NCBI RefSeq assembly: GCF_021654115.1
Contig: NZ_JAIWJF010000001.1
Span: forward strand, 1 to 64,000
Source: Furfurilactobacillus milii
GTDB lineage: Bacteria; Bacillota; Bacilli; Lactobacillales; Lactobacillaceae
Reading direction: 5' to 3'
DNA: 64,000 bases
How positions within the stretch are numbered: the first letter of the stretch is position 1; every line of letters starts with the position of its first letter. The notes beneath the pieces were generated by a model. It was given only the letters and a program-made list of their open reading frames with translations. It was not told the origin of the DNA and ran no database searches. Position numbers and translations under genes: made by a program. Positions 1 through 8,100 of the stretch are shown here, piece after piece.

Positions 1-150
1 AGCTCTTGTTTTGTTGTTACTTGGTTATAAAGTGAATTGACTTCACAATTGTAATTGCTTCGAACTTTCGTTCAAAGACCCTACACATTTGATTCGTCGA
101 AACGTTGTTCAGTTTTCAAAGATCTACATCGCTGCCATGCGACAACTTAA
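1..150 (-). other. pre-16S rRNA leader (rrn operon continues off the left edge)
   Basis: On the minus strand this is the transcribed leader of an rRNA operon. It lies directly downstream of two tandem rRNA-type promoters and contains, at 107-124, a GATCTTTGAAAACTGAAC segment of the kind found in lactobacilli before 16S rRNA and in rRNA spacers (boxA-like antitermination and processing region). No part of the mature 16S sequence is visible, so the gene itself begins to the left of position 1. Inferred from promoter arrangement and leader similarity. Confidence 0.7.
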
Positions 151-152
151 TT

Positions 153-181
153 AGTATAACATGCTGTTTCTAATCGGTCAA
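153..181 (-). promoter_or_regulatory. rrn promoter P2
   Basis: Minus strand: -35 TTGACC (176-181), 17-base spacer, -10 TATACT (153-158). It shares its -35 and spacing with the promoter about 95 bases upstream, which is the usual tandem P1-P2 layout of Firmicutes rRNA operons. Confidence 0.75.
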
Positions 182-248
182 GCAAGAAATTAAACATTTT
201 TTTGAAATCCGTTTAGCAACTTGACGACCTCTCGTAGCAGCAAGTAAT

Positions 249-277
249 ACTATATCAACAAGATGGAGATCGGTCAA
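249..277 (-). promoter_or_regulatory. rrn promoter P1 with A/T-rich UP-like element
   Basis: Minus strand: -35 TTGACC (272-277), 17-base spacer, -10 TATAGT (249-254). A run of A and T immediately upstream (278-298) resembles the UP element that boosts rRNA promoters. From here to the lepB terminator (about 300-396) nothing else is seen. Confidence 0.75.
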
Positions 278-396
278 GCGTTTTATTTAAAAAAATTCAA
301 GCCAACTCATTAACGTTCGTTTCTTTCATTATATGTGCTAGCCACCTTTCAATTAAATTCATCCGTCAAGCTCACACTCAAACATCTTGACCTTTT

Positions 397-446
397 CAAA
401 ACAACAGTAGCATCCCTCCAAAAACGTATTGGAAAGATGCTACTGT
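397..446 (-). terminator. terminator of lepB
   Basis: ACAGTAGCATC (404-414) pairs perfectly with GATGCTACTGT (436-446). A short inner CCAA/TTGG stem is possible. On the minus strand the hairpin is followed by a T-rich tail (TTGTTTTG). It lies just downstream of the signal peptidase gene. Confidence 0.75.
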
Positions 447-484
447 GATTCAATGCCAAGCAAATATTCTGAACATTAATCATT

Positions 485-1084
485 CTATTTTGTTGACCAG
501 TGCTTGTAGGCTTCGTTGATATTAAAACGTTGACTTGCGGTGCTCGTCCAAAACGGCACCTTCACCACTCCGGCAACTTTATCTTTCTGGACAAAGCCCC
601 AGTAACGGCTGTCATTAGACACCGAACGATGGTCACCTAGCACAAAATACATATTCTTGGGGACGGTTGCAGACTTTACCTGCCAATCATGTTGTTCACC
701 CAGCGAAGATAGTGTCCAATTACCAGTACCCTGGTTGCGTTCGTTATGGCTAATATAGTTTTGATTAATTTGGCGACCATTTACGTAAATGACACCATTT
801 TGGCTTTGCACTTTGTCGCCCGGCATACCGATAACCCGTTTGACATAATCGATCTTCGAGGTGGCATTTGGATCCTCACCTTGCGCATTAAAAATAATTA
901 CCGAGTTATGACGAATCGGTGCCAGGTTTAGCATTGCTACCTGCTCACGATCCACTAAATTGGGTTGCATTGATGGACCAGCCACATGGGCAAACTGAAA
1001 AACCGTCGACTTTATCACTACCGCTACAATCACCCCAATAAGTAATGCTACGAGAACATTTACAATACTCTTCAAAGTTTTCAT
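485..1084 (-). CDS. lepB: signal peptidase I
   Basis: Membrane-anchored serine protease that removes signal peptides from exported proteins. The 199-residue protein has one N-terminal transmembrane helix (about residues 8-28). The catalytic serine lies in GPSMQP, and the lysine box in VKRVIGMPGD supplies the general base. The later LGDHRSVSNDSRYWG block is the conserved box D/E region, so all four catalytic-domain boxes are present. Length is normal for short Gram-positive SipS/LepB enzymes. The open frame extends one TTG codon upstream; the ATG at 1084 is preferred although its ribosome site is weak. It stands alone between pcp and the rRNA promoters and has its own terminator. The large secreted adhesins nearby are plausible substrates, but nothing links them specifically. 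Confidence 0.93.
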   Translation of the reverse strand: MKTLKSIVNVLVALLIGVIVAVVIKSTVFQFAHVAGPSMQPNLVDREQVAMLNLAPIRHNSVIIFNAQGEDPNATSKIDYVKRVIGMPGDKVQSQNGVIYVNGRQINQNYISHNERNQGTGNWTLSSLGEQHDWQVKSATVPKNMYFVLGDHRSVSNDSRYWGFVQKDKVAGVVKVPFWTSTASQRFNINEAYKHWSTK

Positions 1085-1196
1085 CAATTACGTACCAACC
1101 GTCTACTATTTTTAAATCTCTACAGACATTTATTTTAGTCCACTTCAATCACAATACAATTCTAAATAACGTCAGAACCGGACATGTTCGTAACGC

Positions 1197-1832
1197 CTAC
1201 TCAATGCTGTCCACGTCAGAGCGTCCATCCATCTCAACCATTGTTTTAATCGCCTCAACAACTCCGCAAATATCATCATCTAGTGACTGTGATGGCATAT
1301 TCGGACGATTGACAACCTGTGTCGGCAAAAAAGGAATATGCATAAAGCCGGCTTTTAATTCTGGAAATTCTGTTGCTCGCCTATATTGCACCTCATACAT
1401 AATGTGATTGCAAACATACGTCCCAGCTGACAGCGAAATACTACTTGGCAGACCCTCTTTGCGAATCGCACGTGTCATTGCGTTTACGGGCAGCTGGGTG
1501 AAATAAGCTGTCGCCCCATCCGCTTCGATCGGTTGATTAATTGGCCGATAATTATCATTATCAGCGATACGACCGTCATCCAAGTTAATTGCAATGCGTT
1601 CAGGAGTGATGCCAAACCGACCACCTGCTTGCCCAACGTTAAGAACATAATCCGGATGAGCGCTGACGATTTCCTGATGAACAACTTCACCGCAACGCTT
1701 AAACGCTGTCGGAATTTCCAATTTCAAAATGGTCGCATCCGCGATGCTATCAGGCAACCGTTTGACCGTTTCGAAGGCTGGGTTAATTTTATCAGTACTA
1801 AAAGGATCAAATCCTGTTACTAAAATTTTCAT
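1197..1832 (-). CDS. pcp: pyrrolidone-carboxylate peptidase (pyroglutamyl peptidase I)
   Basis: Cytosolic cysteine peptidase (family C15) that removes N-terminal pyroglutamate from peptides. The 211-residue length is typical. The N-terminus [11 protein letters not shown] is the family signature, the catalytic glutamate region is around [12 protein letters not shown], and the catalytic cysteine is in [11 protein letters not shown]; the partner histidine follows near HIPFLP. A GGATG ribosome site precedes the ATG. It is monocistronic here; the region upstream (1833-1945) is short and A/T rich. Peptide salvage fits the amino-acid auxotrophy common in lactobacilli, which is inference. Confidence 0.93.
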   Translation of the reverse strand: MKILVTGFDPFSTDKINPAFETVKRLPDSIADATILKLEIPTAFKRCGEVVHQEIVSAHPDYVLNVGQAGGRFGITPERIAINLDDGRIADNDNYRPINQPIEADGATAYFTQLPVNAMTRAIRKEGLPSSISLSAGTYVCNHIMYEVQYRRATEFPELKAGFMHIPFLPTQVVNRPNMPSQSLDDDICGVVEAIKTMVEMDGRSDVDSIE

Positions 1833-1945
1833 TCTACATCCCCACTATCCAATGAAATGCTAACGCTTGCTAAAATTATACCGTTTCACATTCGAAAAGG
1901 TTCCTTTAATTGGATTACTTTTTGGAGTCATAGTTTTGAACACAA

Positions 1946-1983
1946 AAACAGGAAGCTGAACTAGTCCGTCCAGCTTCCTGTTT
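1946..1983 (-). terminator. terminator of the metal-stress genes
   Basis: AAACAGGAAGCTG and CAGCTTCCTGTTT form a perfect 13-bp stem around a 12-base loop. It lies about 220 bases past the dps stop codon and upstream of pcp. The stretch 1984-2206 holds no convincing gene or RNA; an open run of about 45 codons on the plus strand there has no start or similarity I recognise. Confidence 0.7.
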
Positions 1984-2206
1984 CAATTAGCAATTCATGT
2001 TGTATAGATGACAACTAACCATTATCTAAACTTACGCCGTCTGTGCCTACGCCGATAAAACCAAAACTGAGATTTTTGGAAGCTATTATTGGATAGCTCG
2101 TTCTCCCGAAACGCACACTATGGAAACTATCGGTGTATTCGGAATCTTTACGGCATTGTAGTCAATCAGTACGATGAGCCATTTCGTAACAGCTTAATTG
2201 CTTGTG

Positions 2207-2746
2207 TTAGTCCTCATCGTCTTCCAGACCGGTTCTAGCATCGTTGCCCAAATATGCCTGTAAATTGGCAATGGCCCTGTTGTTTTCAAAGAGCAAAGTG
2301 GTTAAATATTGTGCTAACGCAGGGCGATCTTCTTTTTCTGAGAGCTTAATTGCTCGCGTCACAAATAAATTATTCGTTTCGAAGTCATTAACAATGTTAT
2401 TAACCAACCATGAGGCAGTTTGATATTTATTTTGACCAGCTTCTTCTAACATCGTGTATTCGGTGAATGCTGAAGTCGTGCTTGGAACAATTTCGCCCTC
2501 GGCTAAAAGTCGATCTCCCAATTCATCGCGCTGCTTTTGAGCTGCTATCAGCAGTTGACCAAATTGCGGCTGTAAAGAAAAACGTTCAGGCCCCTTAACG
2601 TACCACTTCGCTTGCTGTAGCTTGTTTTCTAGCACCACTAAATTGGCAATGATATGTCCTGCCATCGCACCAGCCGTCGGTGTGTGATGATCAATGTCTG
2701 ATTGCTTTAATTCTGCTTGATAACGATCTTCTACTGTTGTTGTCAT
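2207..2746 (-). CDS. Dps-like ferritin family protein
   Basis: Small ferritin-like protein of the Dps (DNA protection during starvation) family. Such proteins form 12-subunit cages that oxidise and store iron and limit Fenton damage. The segment NLVVLENKLQQAKWYVKGP matches the helix that carries part of the Dps ferroxidase site, where most members have a histidine at the HWYVKGP position; here KWYVKGP replaces that histidine, so ferroxidase activity may be altered. The protein is 179 residues and ends in an acidic tail (EDDED). The frame also has an ATG at 2755, but AAGGG touches that codon; it is correctly spaced for the ATG at 2746. The gene lies 21 bases (from 2746) after the HMA chaperone gene and is probably co-transcribed with it. 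Confidence 0.8.
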   Translation of the reverse strand: MTTTVEDRYQAELKQSDIDHHTPTAGAMAGHIIANLVVLENKLQQAKWYVKGPERFSLQPQFGQLLIAAQKQRDELGDRLLAEGEIVPSTTSAFTEYTMLEEAGQNKYQTASWLVNNIVNDFETNNLFVTRAIKLSEKEDRPALAQYLTTLLFENNRAIANLQAYLGNDARTGLEDDED

Positions 2747-2767
2747 ATTTGCCATCCCTTATTTAAT

Positions 2768-3001
2768 TTATTGTTGTGCAACTTTCACTTTTACGTTTTG
2801 AACTTCGTAACCTAACTTTGTCACAACGTCCGCCAATACATCGGCACTCACAACGTTTTCATCAAAATTGACCTTAACTTTAGCTGCATTGAACAGCACT
2901 TTTACGTCCTCAACACCGGCCTGTTTGGCCAATGCACCCTGAATCTTTTGCATGCATGATGGGCATGACAACGCGTTTAACTGCATAATTGCTTTACTCA
3001 T
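2768..3001 (-). CDS. heavy-metal-associated (HMA) domain metallochaperone
   Basis: A 77-residue single-domain protein with the ferredoxin-like beta-alpha-beta fold of CopZ/Atx1 chaperones. The metal site is NALSCPSCMQKI, a CxxC loop at residues 14-17, although the usual MxC methionine position is a leucine. Such proteins carry Cu(I), or sometimes Zn, to P1B ATPases. It follows the P-type ATPase gene but has its own promoter with an FNR-type box, so it can be made independently, and a GGAGGT ribosome site sits 7 bases before the ATG. The metal is not certain. Confidence 0.88.
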   Translation of the reverse strand: MSKAIMQLNALSCPSCMQKIQGALAKQAGVEDVKVLFNAAKVKVNFDENVVSADVLADVVTKLGYEVQNVKVKVAQQ

Positions 3002-3034
3002 TTCGATAACCTCCGTTTGTGTTTGATTACTAAC

Positions 3035-3076
3035 AGTCTAGCTGGAGAACGATGATTAATAATTGACGCTCATCAA
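3035..3076 (-). promoter_or_regulatory. FNR/CRP-type box and promoter of the HMA-dps transcript
   Basis: Minus strand: TTGATGAGCGTCAA (3063-3076) matches the FNR/Flp consensus TTGAT-N4-ATCAA with one mismatch. Twenty-two bases further on is a -10 TAGACT (3035-3040), with no good -35. The box centre falls at about -41.5 from the expected start site, the class II activator position. The same layout recurs at the ATPase promoter. Confidence 0.65.
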
Positions 3077-3086
3077 GTTTGTCACA

Positions 3087-5000
3087 CTAATTAATTATGA
3101 GCGGTGATTTGATTTGTTTTACAGAGCTCTGCGTGGCTGTTGTCGCTTTCGGTGCATATCGAATCAGCCGCATCGCGTTAAGAACAACGACTAAAATGCT
3201 GGCTTCGTGAACAAACATGCCACTGGCCATATAAATATAGCCAAAAATTAGACCAATTAGTAAGAAGGCCACTGTACCAATTGCAATAATGATGTTTTCC
3301 CGAGTATTGCGAACCGTTTTTTTGGCCAGTCCGTATGCGTGGATCAATTCGCCAAATGAGGACTGCATCAACACGATATCAGATGTTTCAACCGCTACAT
3401 CTGTACCGCCGCCCATTGCGATGCCAATGTCGGCCGTTGCAATCGACGGGCTGTCGTTAATGCCATCGCCGACAAAAGCCACCGTGTGGTTTTCTTTTTG
3501 CAACTGTTTAACAAACGTCACTTTGTCTTCAGGCAACAGGTTTGCGTGCACCTCATCTATGCCCAATTGACTGCCAACCGCCCGTGCGGTCAGGTCGTTA
3601 TCCCCCGTCAGCATCACGAGCCGTTTGATGCCCATTGTCTTGAGCTGGCGGAGATCTTCCTTGACCCCATCACGAATAACATCTGCAATCCCGATAATGG
3701 CCTCCAGCGTGCCGTCAACCGCCACCAGAACTGTTGAACTCCCTTGATGTTGAACCGTCGCTAATGTTTGTTGCTGATTATTGTTTAAAATGATATTTTC
3801 AGCGTTCATTAAAGTTTGATTGCCAACCGCAACGTGATGACCATCCACCTCAGCCACCATCCCCTGACCCTTAATCGTATTGATTGCGTTGACAGTTATG
3901 CCAGTCGTCGGCAAAGCGTGGTCAGTTACATAATTCACGATTGCACGGCCAAGTGGATGATCCGACTCGTGCTCCATTGCGGCGGCATATGACAAAGCAT
4001 GGTCATCCTCGTACGTTTGAATACTGGCAACTTCGGTTTTGCCCTTCGTCAACGTACCTGTTTTATCAAACACCAGAGTGTCAACCTTGCTAAACGTATC
4101 GACCACTTCGCCGCCTTTGATTAGGACACCATTCTTGGCACCGTTACCGATACCAGCAACGTTTGAAACGGGCGCACCAATCACAAGTGCACCAGGGCAG
4201 CCAAGAACCAGTACTGTAATCGCCAGTTTGAAGTCGCGGAAGAATATCCCCACTAGCAGTGCAAGAATCAACACAGCAGGCGTGTAATACGTGGAAAAGC
4301 GGTCAATAAACTTCTCTACATGGGATTTGGTATCCTGTGCATCTTCAACTAATTCGATAATTTTGGCAAACGTAGTATCGTCGCCGACTTTAGTTGCTTC
4401 TACCTGAATGGTCCCGTTATCGACCATCGTTCCGGAATAGACCAATTCACCTAGATGCTTAGTAACCAATTTTGATTCACCCGTAACACTGGCCTCATTC
4501 AAGTAACCACTGCCGCTGATAATTTTGCCATCCACCGGCACCTGTGCACCTGTTTTGACCAGCACAACGTCACCTTCATCAACAAAATCGACATCCGTTT
4601 CTTTCGTACTACCGTCTTCTTGGAGAACCTGTGCAGTCGTTGGTGCCATTTCAGTGAGTGACTTGATTGACTTTCGCGTTCGCGCTAACGTTTTTTCTTC
4701 CAGGAACGTGCCGAATAAGAATAGAAAGGTCACAATTGCGGATTCATCAAATTCCCGAATGACAAACGCACCGATGACCGCAATGCTCACCAATAATTCA
4801 ATACTGATCGTTTTAACTCTCAGTGCTTCCCAAGCTCTGATGATAATCAGCGTGGCCGCGATGATTGAAGCAAGGATAAAGGCTGATGTGTCTAACCATG
4901 TTTGACCCGTGAAGCGGCCAATAAAACCGAGGATGATCAAACCTGCTGTTATCCCTGTAATTTGATTCGTATGGTGCTGAATCCAGCGTTGAAATTTCAT
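3087..5000 (-). CDS. P1B-type heavy-metal-translocating ATPase
   Basis: Membrane pump of 637 residues that moves a transition-metal ion out of the cytosol at the cost of ATP. In order it shows N-terminal membrane helices with no HMA domain, the actuator motif TGES, the membrane motif GCPGALVIGAPVS, the phosphorylation site DKTGT, the nucleotide-binding HP (ESDHPLG), the hinge GDGINDSP, and two C-terminal helices. The transmembrane metal motif is CPG, not the usual CPC or SPC, so the ion cannot be read from it. The start at 5000 is chosen because AAAAGGGG lies 7 bases upstream; ten extra codons are open before it. HMA chaperone and Dps follow, suggesting copper, zinc/cadmium or iron homeostasis. 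Confidence 0.92.
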   Translation of the reverse strand: MKFQRWIQHHTNQITGITAGLIILGFIGRFTGQTWLDTSAFILASIIAATLIIIRAWEALRVKTISIELLVSIAVIGAFVIREFDESAIVTFLFLFGTFLEEKTLARTRKSIKSLTEMAPTTAQVLQEDGSTKETDVDFVDEGDVVLVKTGAQVPVDGKIISGSGYLNEASVTGESKLVTKHLGELVYSGTMVDNGTIQVEATKVGDDTTFAKIIELVEDAQDTKSHVEKFIDRFSTYYTPAVLILALLVGIFFRDFKLAITVLVLGCPGALVIGAPVSNVAGIGNGAKNGVLIKGGEVVDTFSKVDTLVFDKTGTLTKGKTEVASIQTYEDDHALSYAAAMEHESDHPLGRAIVNYVTDHALPTTGITVNAINTIKGQGMVAEVDGHHVAVGNQTLMNAENIILNNNQQQTLATVQHQGSSTVLVAVDGTLEAIIGIADVIRDGVKEDLRQLKTMGIKRLVMLTGDNDLTARAVGSQLGIDEVHANLLPEDKVTFVKQLQKENHTVAFVGDGINDSPSIATADIGIAMGGGTDVAVETSDIVLMQSSFGELIHAYGLAKKTVRNTRENIIIAIGTVAFLLIGLIFGYIYMASGMFVHEASILVVVLNAMRLIRYAPKATTATQSSVKQIKSPLIIN

Positions 5001-5032
5001 AACGTAACCCCTTTTCGTTTGATAATGCATTC

Positions 5033-5074
5033 AGTATAGGTGGGATTGCGTCATAGATAATTGACGGTCATCAA
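5033..5074 (-). promoter_or_regulatory. FNR/CRP-type box and promoter of the P1B ATPase
   Basis: Minus strand: TTGATGACCGTCAA (5061-5074), one mismatch from TTGAT-N4-ATCAA, then 22 bases to a -10 TATACT (5033-5038). No good -35 is present, which fits activator dependence. Box-to--10 distance is identical to that at 3035-3076. A predicted transcript start near 5026 gives a leader of about 26 bases with its AAAAGGGG ribosome site. Confidence 0.65.
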
Positions 5075-5082
5075 GAACGACA

Positions 5083-5121
5083 AAAAAGACTAAATCCGAA
5101 ATTAATCGAATTTAGTCTTTC
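5083..5121 (-). terminator. terminator of the lectin adhesin gene
   Basis: An AAGACTAAAT...CGA arm pairs with TCG-AATTTAGTCTT around a short A/T loop, with A and T runs on both sides, so it could work in either direction. It sits 19 bases beyond the adhesin stop codon. Confidence 0.75.
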
Positions 5122-5139
5122 AGTCATTCATTTTAATGA

Positions 5140-8100
5140 TTAGTGTTGCTTACGACGAAGACCAAACAATGAGAGTAAACCAGTTAATAAGGCTAAACCA
5201 GTACCCATTGCTGCTGTTGTAGCAAGTTCGCCAGTATGTGGCAACTCAGCTGCAGCAGGCTGATCAGTTTCATCAGTCGTTTTCGTTGTTGGTGCAGTAG
5301 CTTTCTTAACAACAGTTGCCGGCACACTCTGTTGAGCAACTGGTGCTAAAGTTTGTGTCGTTGCTGCAGGTGCCACCGTGGTCCGTGTTGCAGCGGTTGA
5401 TGTTTGATCAACTGCGTCAGCAACTAAATGAACTGTCTGTGGTGTGACATCATTCAACAAAATCCAGTCGCTTTGGCCTGGTGCCAAATGATAGCCTGCA
5501 GGAACCATGTTGCCAATGTAAACCCAGTTGCCAGTGTAACCCTGAATCTCAGTGGTTGTGATAATTTGACCATTATCGTCATCCGTCATAAGCAGTTCGA
5601 TTGGGTCCCAAGGACGATCTGATGACACAGGCGTTGTCGGTTGGGCAGTGGCCGTTGGTGTGAGCACGGGCTGCGTCGGCACGTTTGACGTTACGTTTGC
5701 GACCGTTACTGGCTGTGCAGGTTCAGTCGGTGTCGTTGGTTCAGCTGGCACATCAGGTGTTTGGGCCGGTGTGGTTGGCTGATCAACTGGCGTTGGAGTT
5801 TCGGCAACATTGACCGGTTTCTCCGGCGTTGTAACTGGTACTTCGGTAGTTGTGACCGGCTTCTCCGGTGTTGTTACTGGTGTTTCCGGAGTTGTAGCTG
5901 GTTTCTCTGGCGTCGTTACTGGTGTTTCTGGAGTTGTAGCCGGTTTCTCTGGTATCGTTGCTGGCTTTTCCGGAGTTGTGGCCGGTTTCTCTGGTGTCGT
6001 TGCTGGCTTTTCCGGAGTTGTAGCGGGTTTCTCTGGCGTCGTTGCTGGCTTTTCCGGAGTTGTAGCTGGTTTCTCTGGTGTCGTTGCTGGCTTTTCCGGA
6101 GTTGTAGCCGGTTTCTCTGGCGTCGTTACTGGTGTTTCTGGAGTTGTAGCCTGCCGAGGAATCACATTAACAAAAGTCTCTGCATACACTGACCTAGTAC
6201 GAGAATCAACCAGCGGAGCATCGTTTGCAACGGAATCAGTGCTTACAGGCTCATCTATCAAGTCTAGATTGATAGCCTTTGTTGCATAGGGTGCACTATA
6301 TGAAACTATCACCGGCATATCACTGGCAGGTGTTTTAGTTGAAATAGGCTGTGACACCAGCGTCACATTTTTAACTGTCATCTCAGCCTTGTCATACGTT
6401 GTCCCACCAGCAAAGCTATCAGCTAAACTCCACTTATCTCCAACATGCAAAGTAATTTTATTGAGTTTAATTTCAACAACATGGGTTTTTGCTGTAACAG
6501 ACTGCCCATTTTTAGGTGTAAATGTTACATCGTAAATTCCAGGAGTAGATAAATCTACTTTACTATCAACAGTGACATCATTAAGCATTTCGTCCGGTAC
6601 TCTCAGTCTGCGACCAGTTTCGTCAATCAGAGAAAGCAGATTTTGTACAGGTGCATACTTTTGATTATCTAAAAGCATCCCTGGCTCAACAGCTGCGGTC
6701 ATAACATCTTGAACAGTAACAACACTCTGTCGAATATACTTAACCTCAACCATTTGAGTCAAACCTGTGTCACCCATCACTACATCGTTGAGATTATAAG
6801 TTCCAGTCACAGAAACAATTCCTGTTTCGGCATCGAGCTTGTACGTGTTGCCATCTTTCATTTCCAGTTTATACGTGGCATCAGATGTGTTAACTGTTTC
6901 AGGCAAATTGATCGTATAACTGCCTAACAGAGTTCCACCGGCAACGGAAATATCATGGTCTTTGTTCAGTTTCCCATCAGTACTAACTATTGAAATATTC
7001 AATGCGACAGGCTTTGCAGTCAACGTCACACTTGTTTCAGGTGTTAAGTTATATTTGTTATTTGCATCTGCCACAATCTGTGGAAATGCAACATATTTAT
7101 CAGAAAGCAGATAATTATCTGCTATTGTTCCCAAATCAGCTTTTTCTTGATCAGCAGTATAGGCAACAATAGTTCGATCTTTGGTTCGATCATCGCTTTC
7201 TACAATGGTTGAGATCCCAATCTTCTTAGCTGAATCGGGCGTCAATGATTTTGATTCGTCGTTATCCTTAAGAGAGTTATCAAACGAAACCAGGGTGCTT
7301 GCTGTTTGACCGTTTGTTACGACTGTTAATTTTGGTGTTGGCACATAGTAAGCCTCGAAAACATATTCCGAAGTCTTCTTTGGATCATTAATTGAATACG
7401 TTTGTACGTTTGGATCTACTGGAATATAACTAATTTTAGTATTTCCACTAGTTCCATCTGTAGCTGGCGCCATGACGTTTTGTGGCTCATTATAAGAAAT
7501 AGAATCGTTGTAATGAACTACTTTATTAACAAAGTTTGAGTCTGCGTCGATTTCTTTACCAGTGGTTGCATCAATAAGCTTAACGGTTGCTGTTGCTTGC
7601 AAAGGTGCATACCAAACTGGAACTGAAGATCCGTTTAATTGCACCTCCGCGGACACTGTGCCATCAGCATGATTTTGCAAAGTATAACCTAATCCAGTTT
7701 TACCCAATTTCTCGGCAATGGCGGGATAATTTGCAGCCTCATTTACTGAAACTAGCGTGTATCCCTCAGGAGCCTTATCCAGATTCCCTGAGTCCATGAC
7801 GTTCTCTTGCCCAGTTACACCAGATAAATTTATGATTGGTAATTTTGCAATAAGACCATCTGGTTTTCCAGTGGTTGCATTATAAGGGATAAGCTGTGTT
7901 GTATCTTTATCAGAAACTGTGTAAGTGAAAATAACGTCATCATTCAATACGCCTGCAGTTCCTGAAACATTAGTCGGAATACCGTCAACAGCAAGCTTAT
8001 ATCCCTGTAGTTCTACCGGCCCTATCGCGTACGACTGCCCAACTTTGTATGACTTTTGAAAGGAAGTTGGGATGTATGAATCGCTACCTTCTGGCTTCGC

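Noticed and set aside
2000-2165. Run of about 45 codons without stop on the plus strand between pcp and dps
   Set aside because: No start codon at the beginning, no ribosome site and no recognisable similarity.
5805-6160. Possible CRISPR-like regular repeats
   Set aside because: The units are directly adjacent, coding and in frame; there are no spacers.
5810-6289. Long antisense frames of Val/Gly/Phe or Trp/Cys repeats
   Set aside because: They are mirror images of the PEKP-encoding repeats, with no ribosome site and no protein-like composition.
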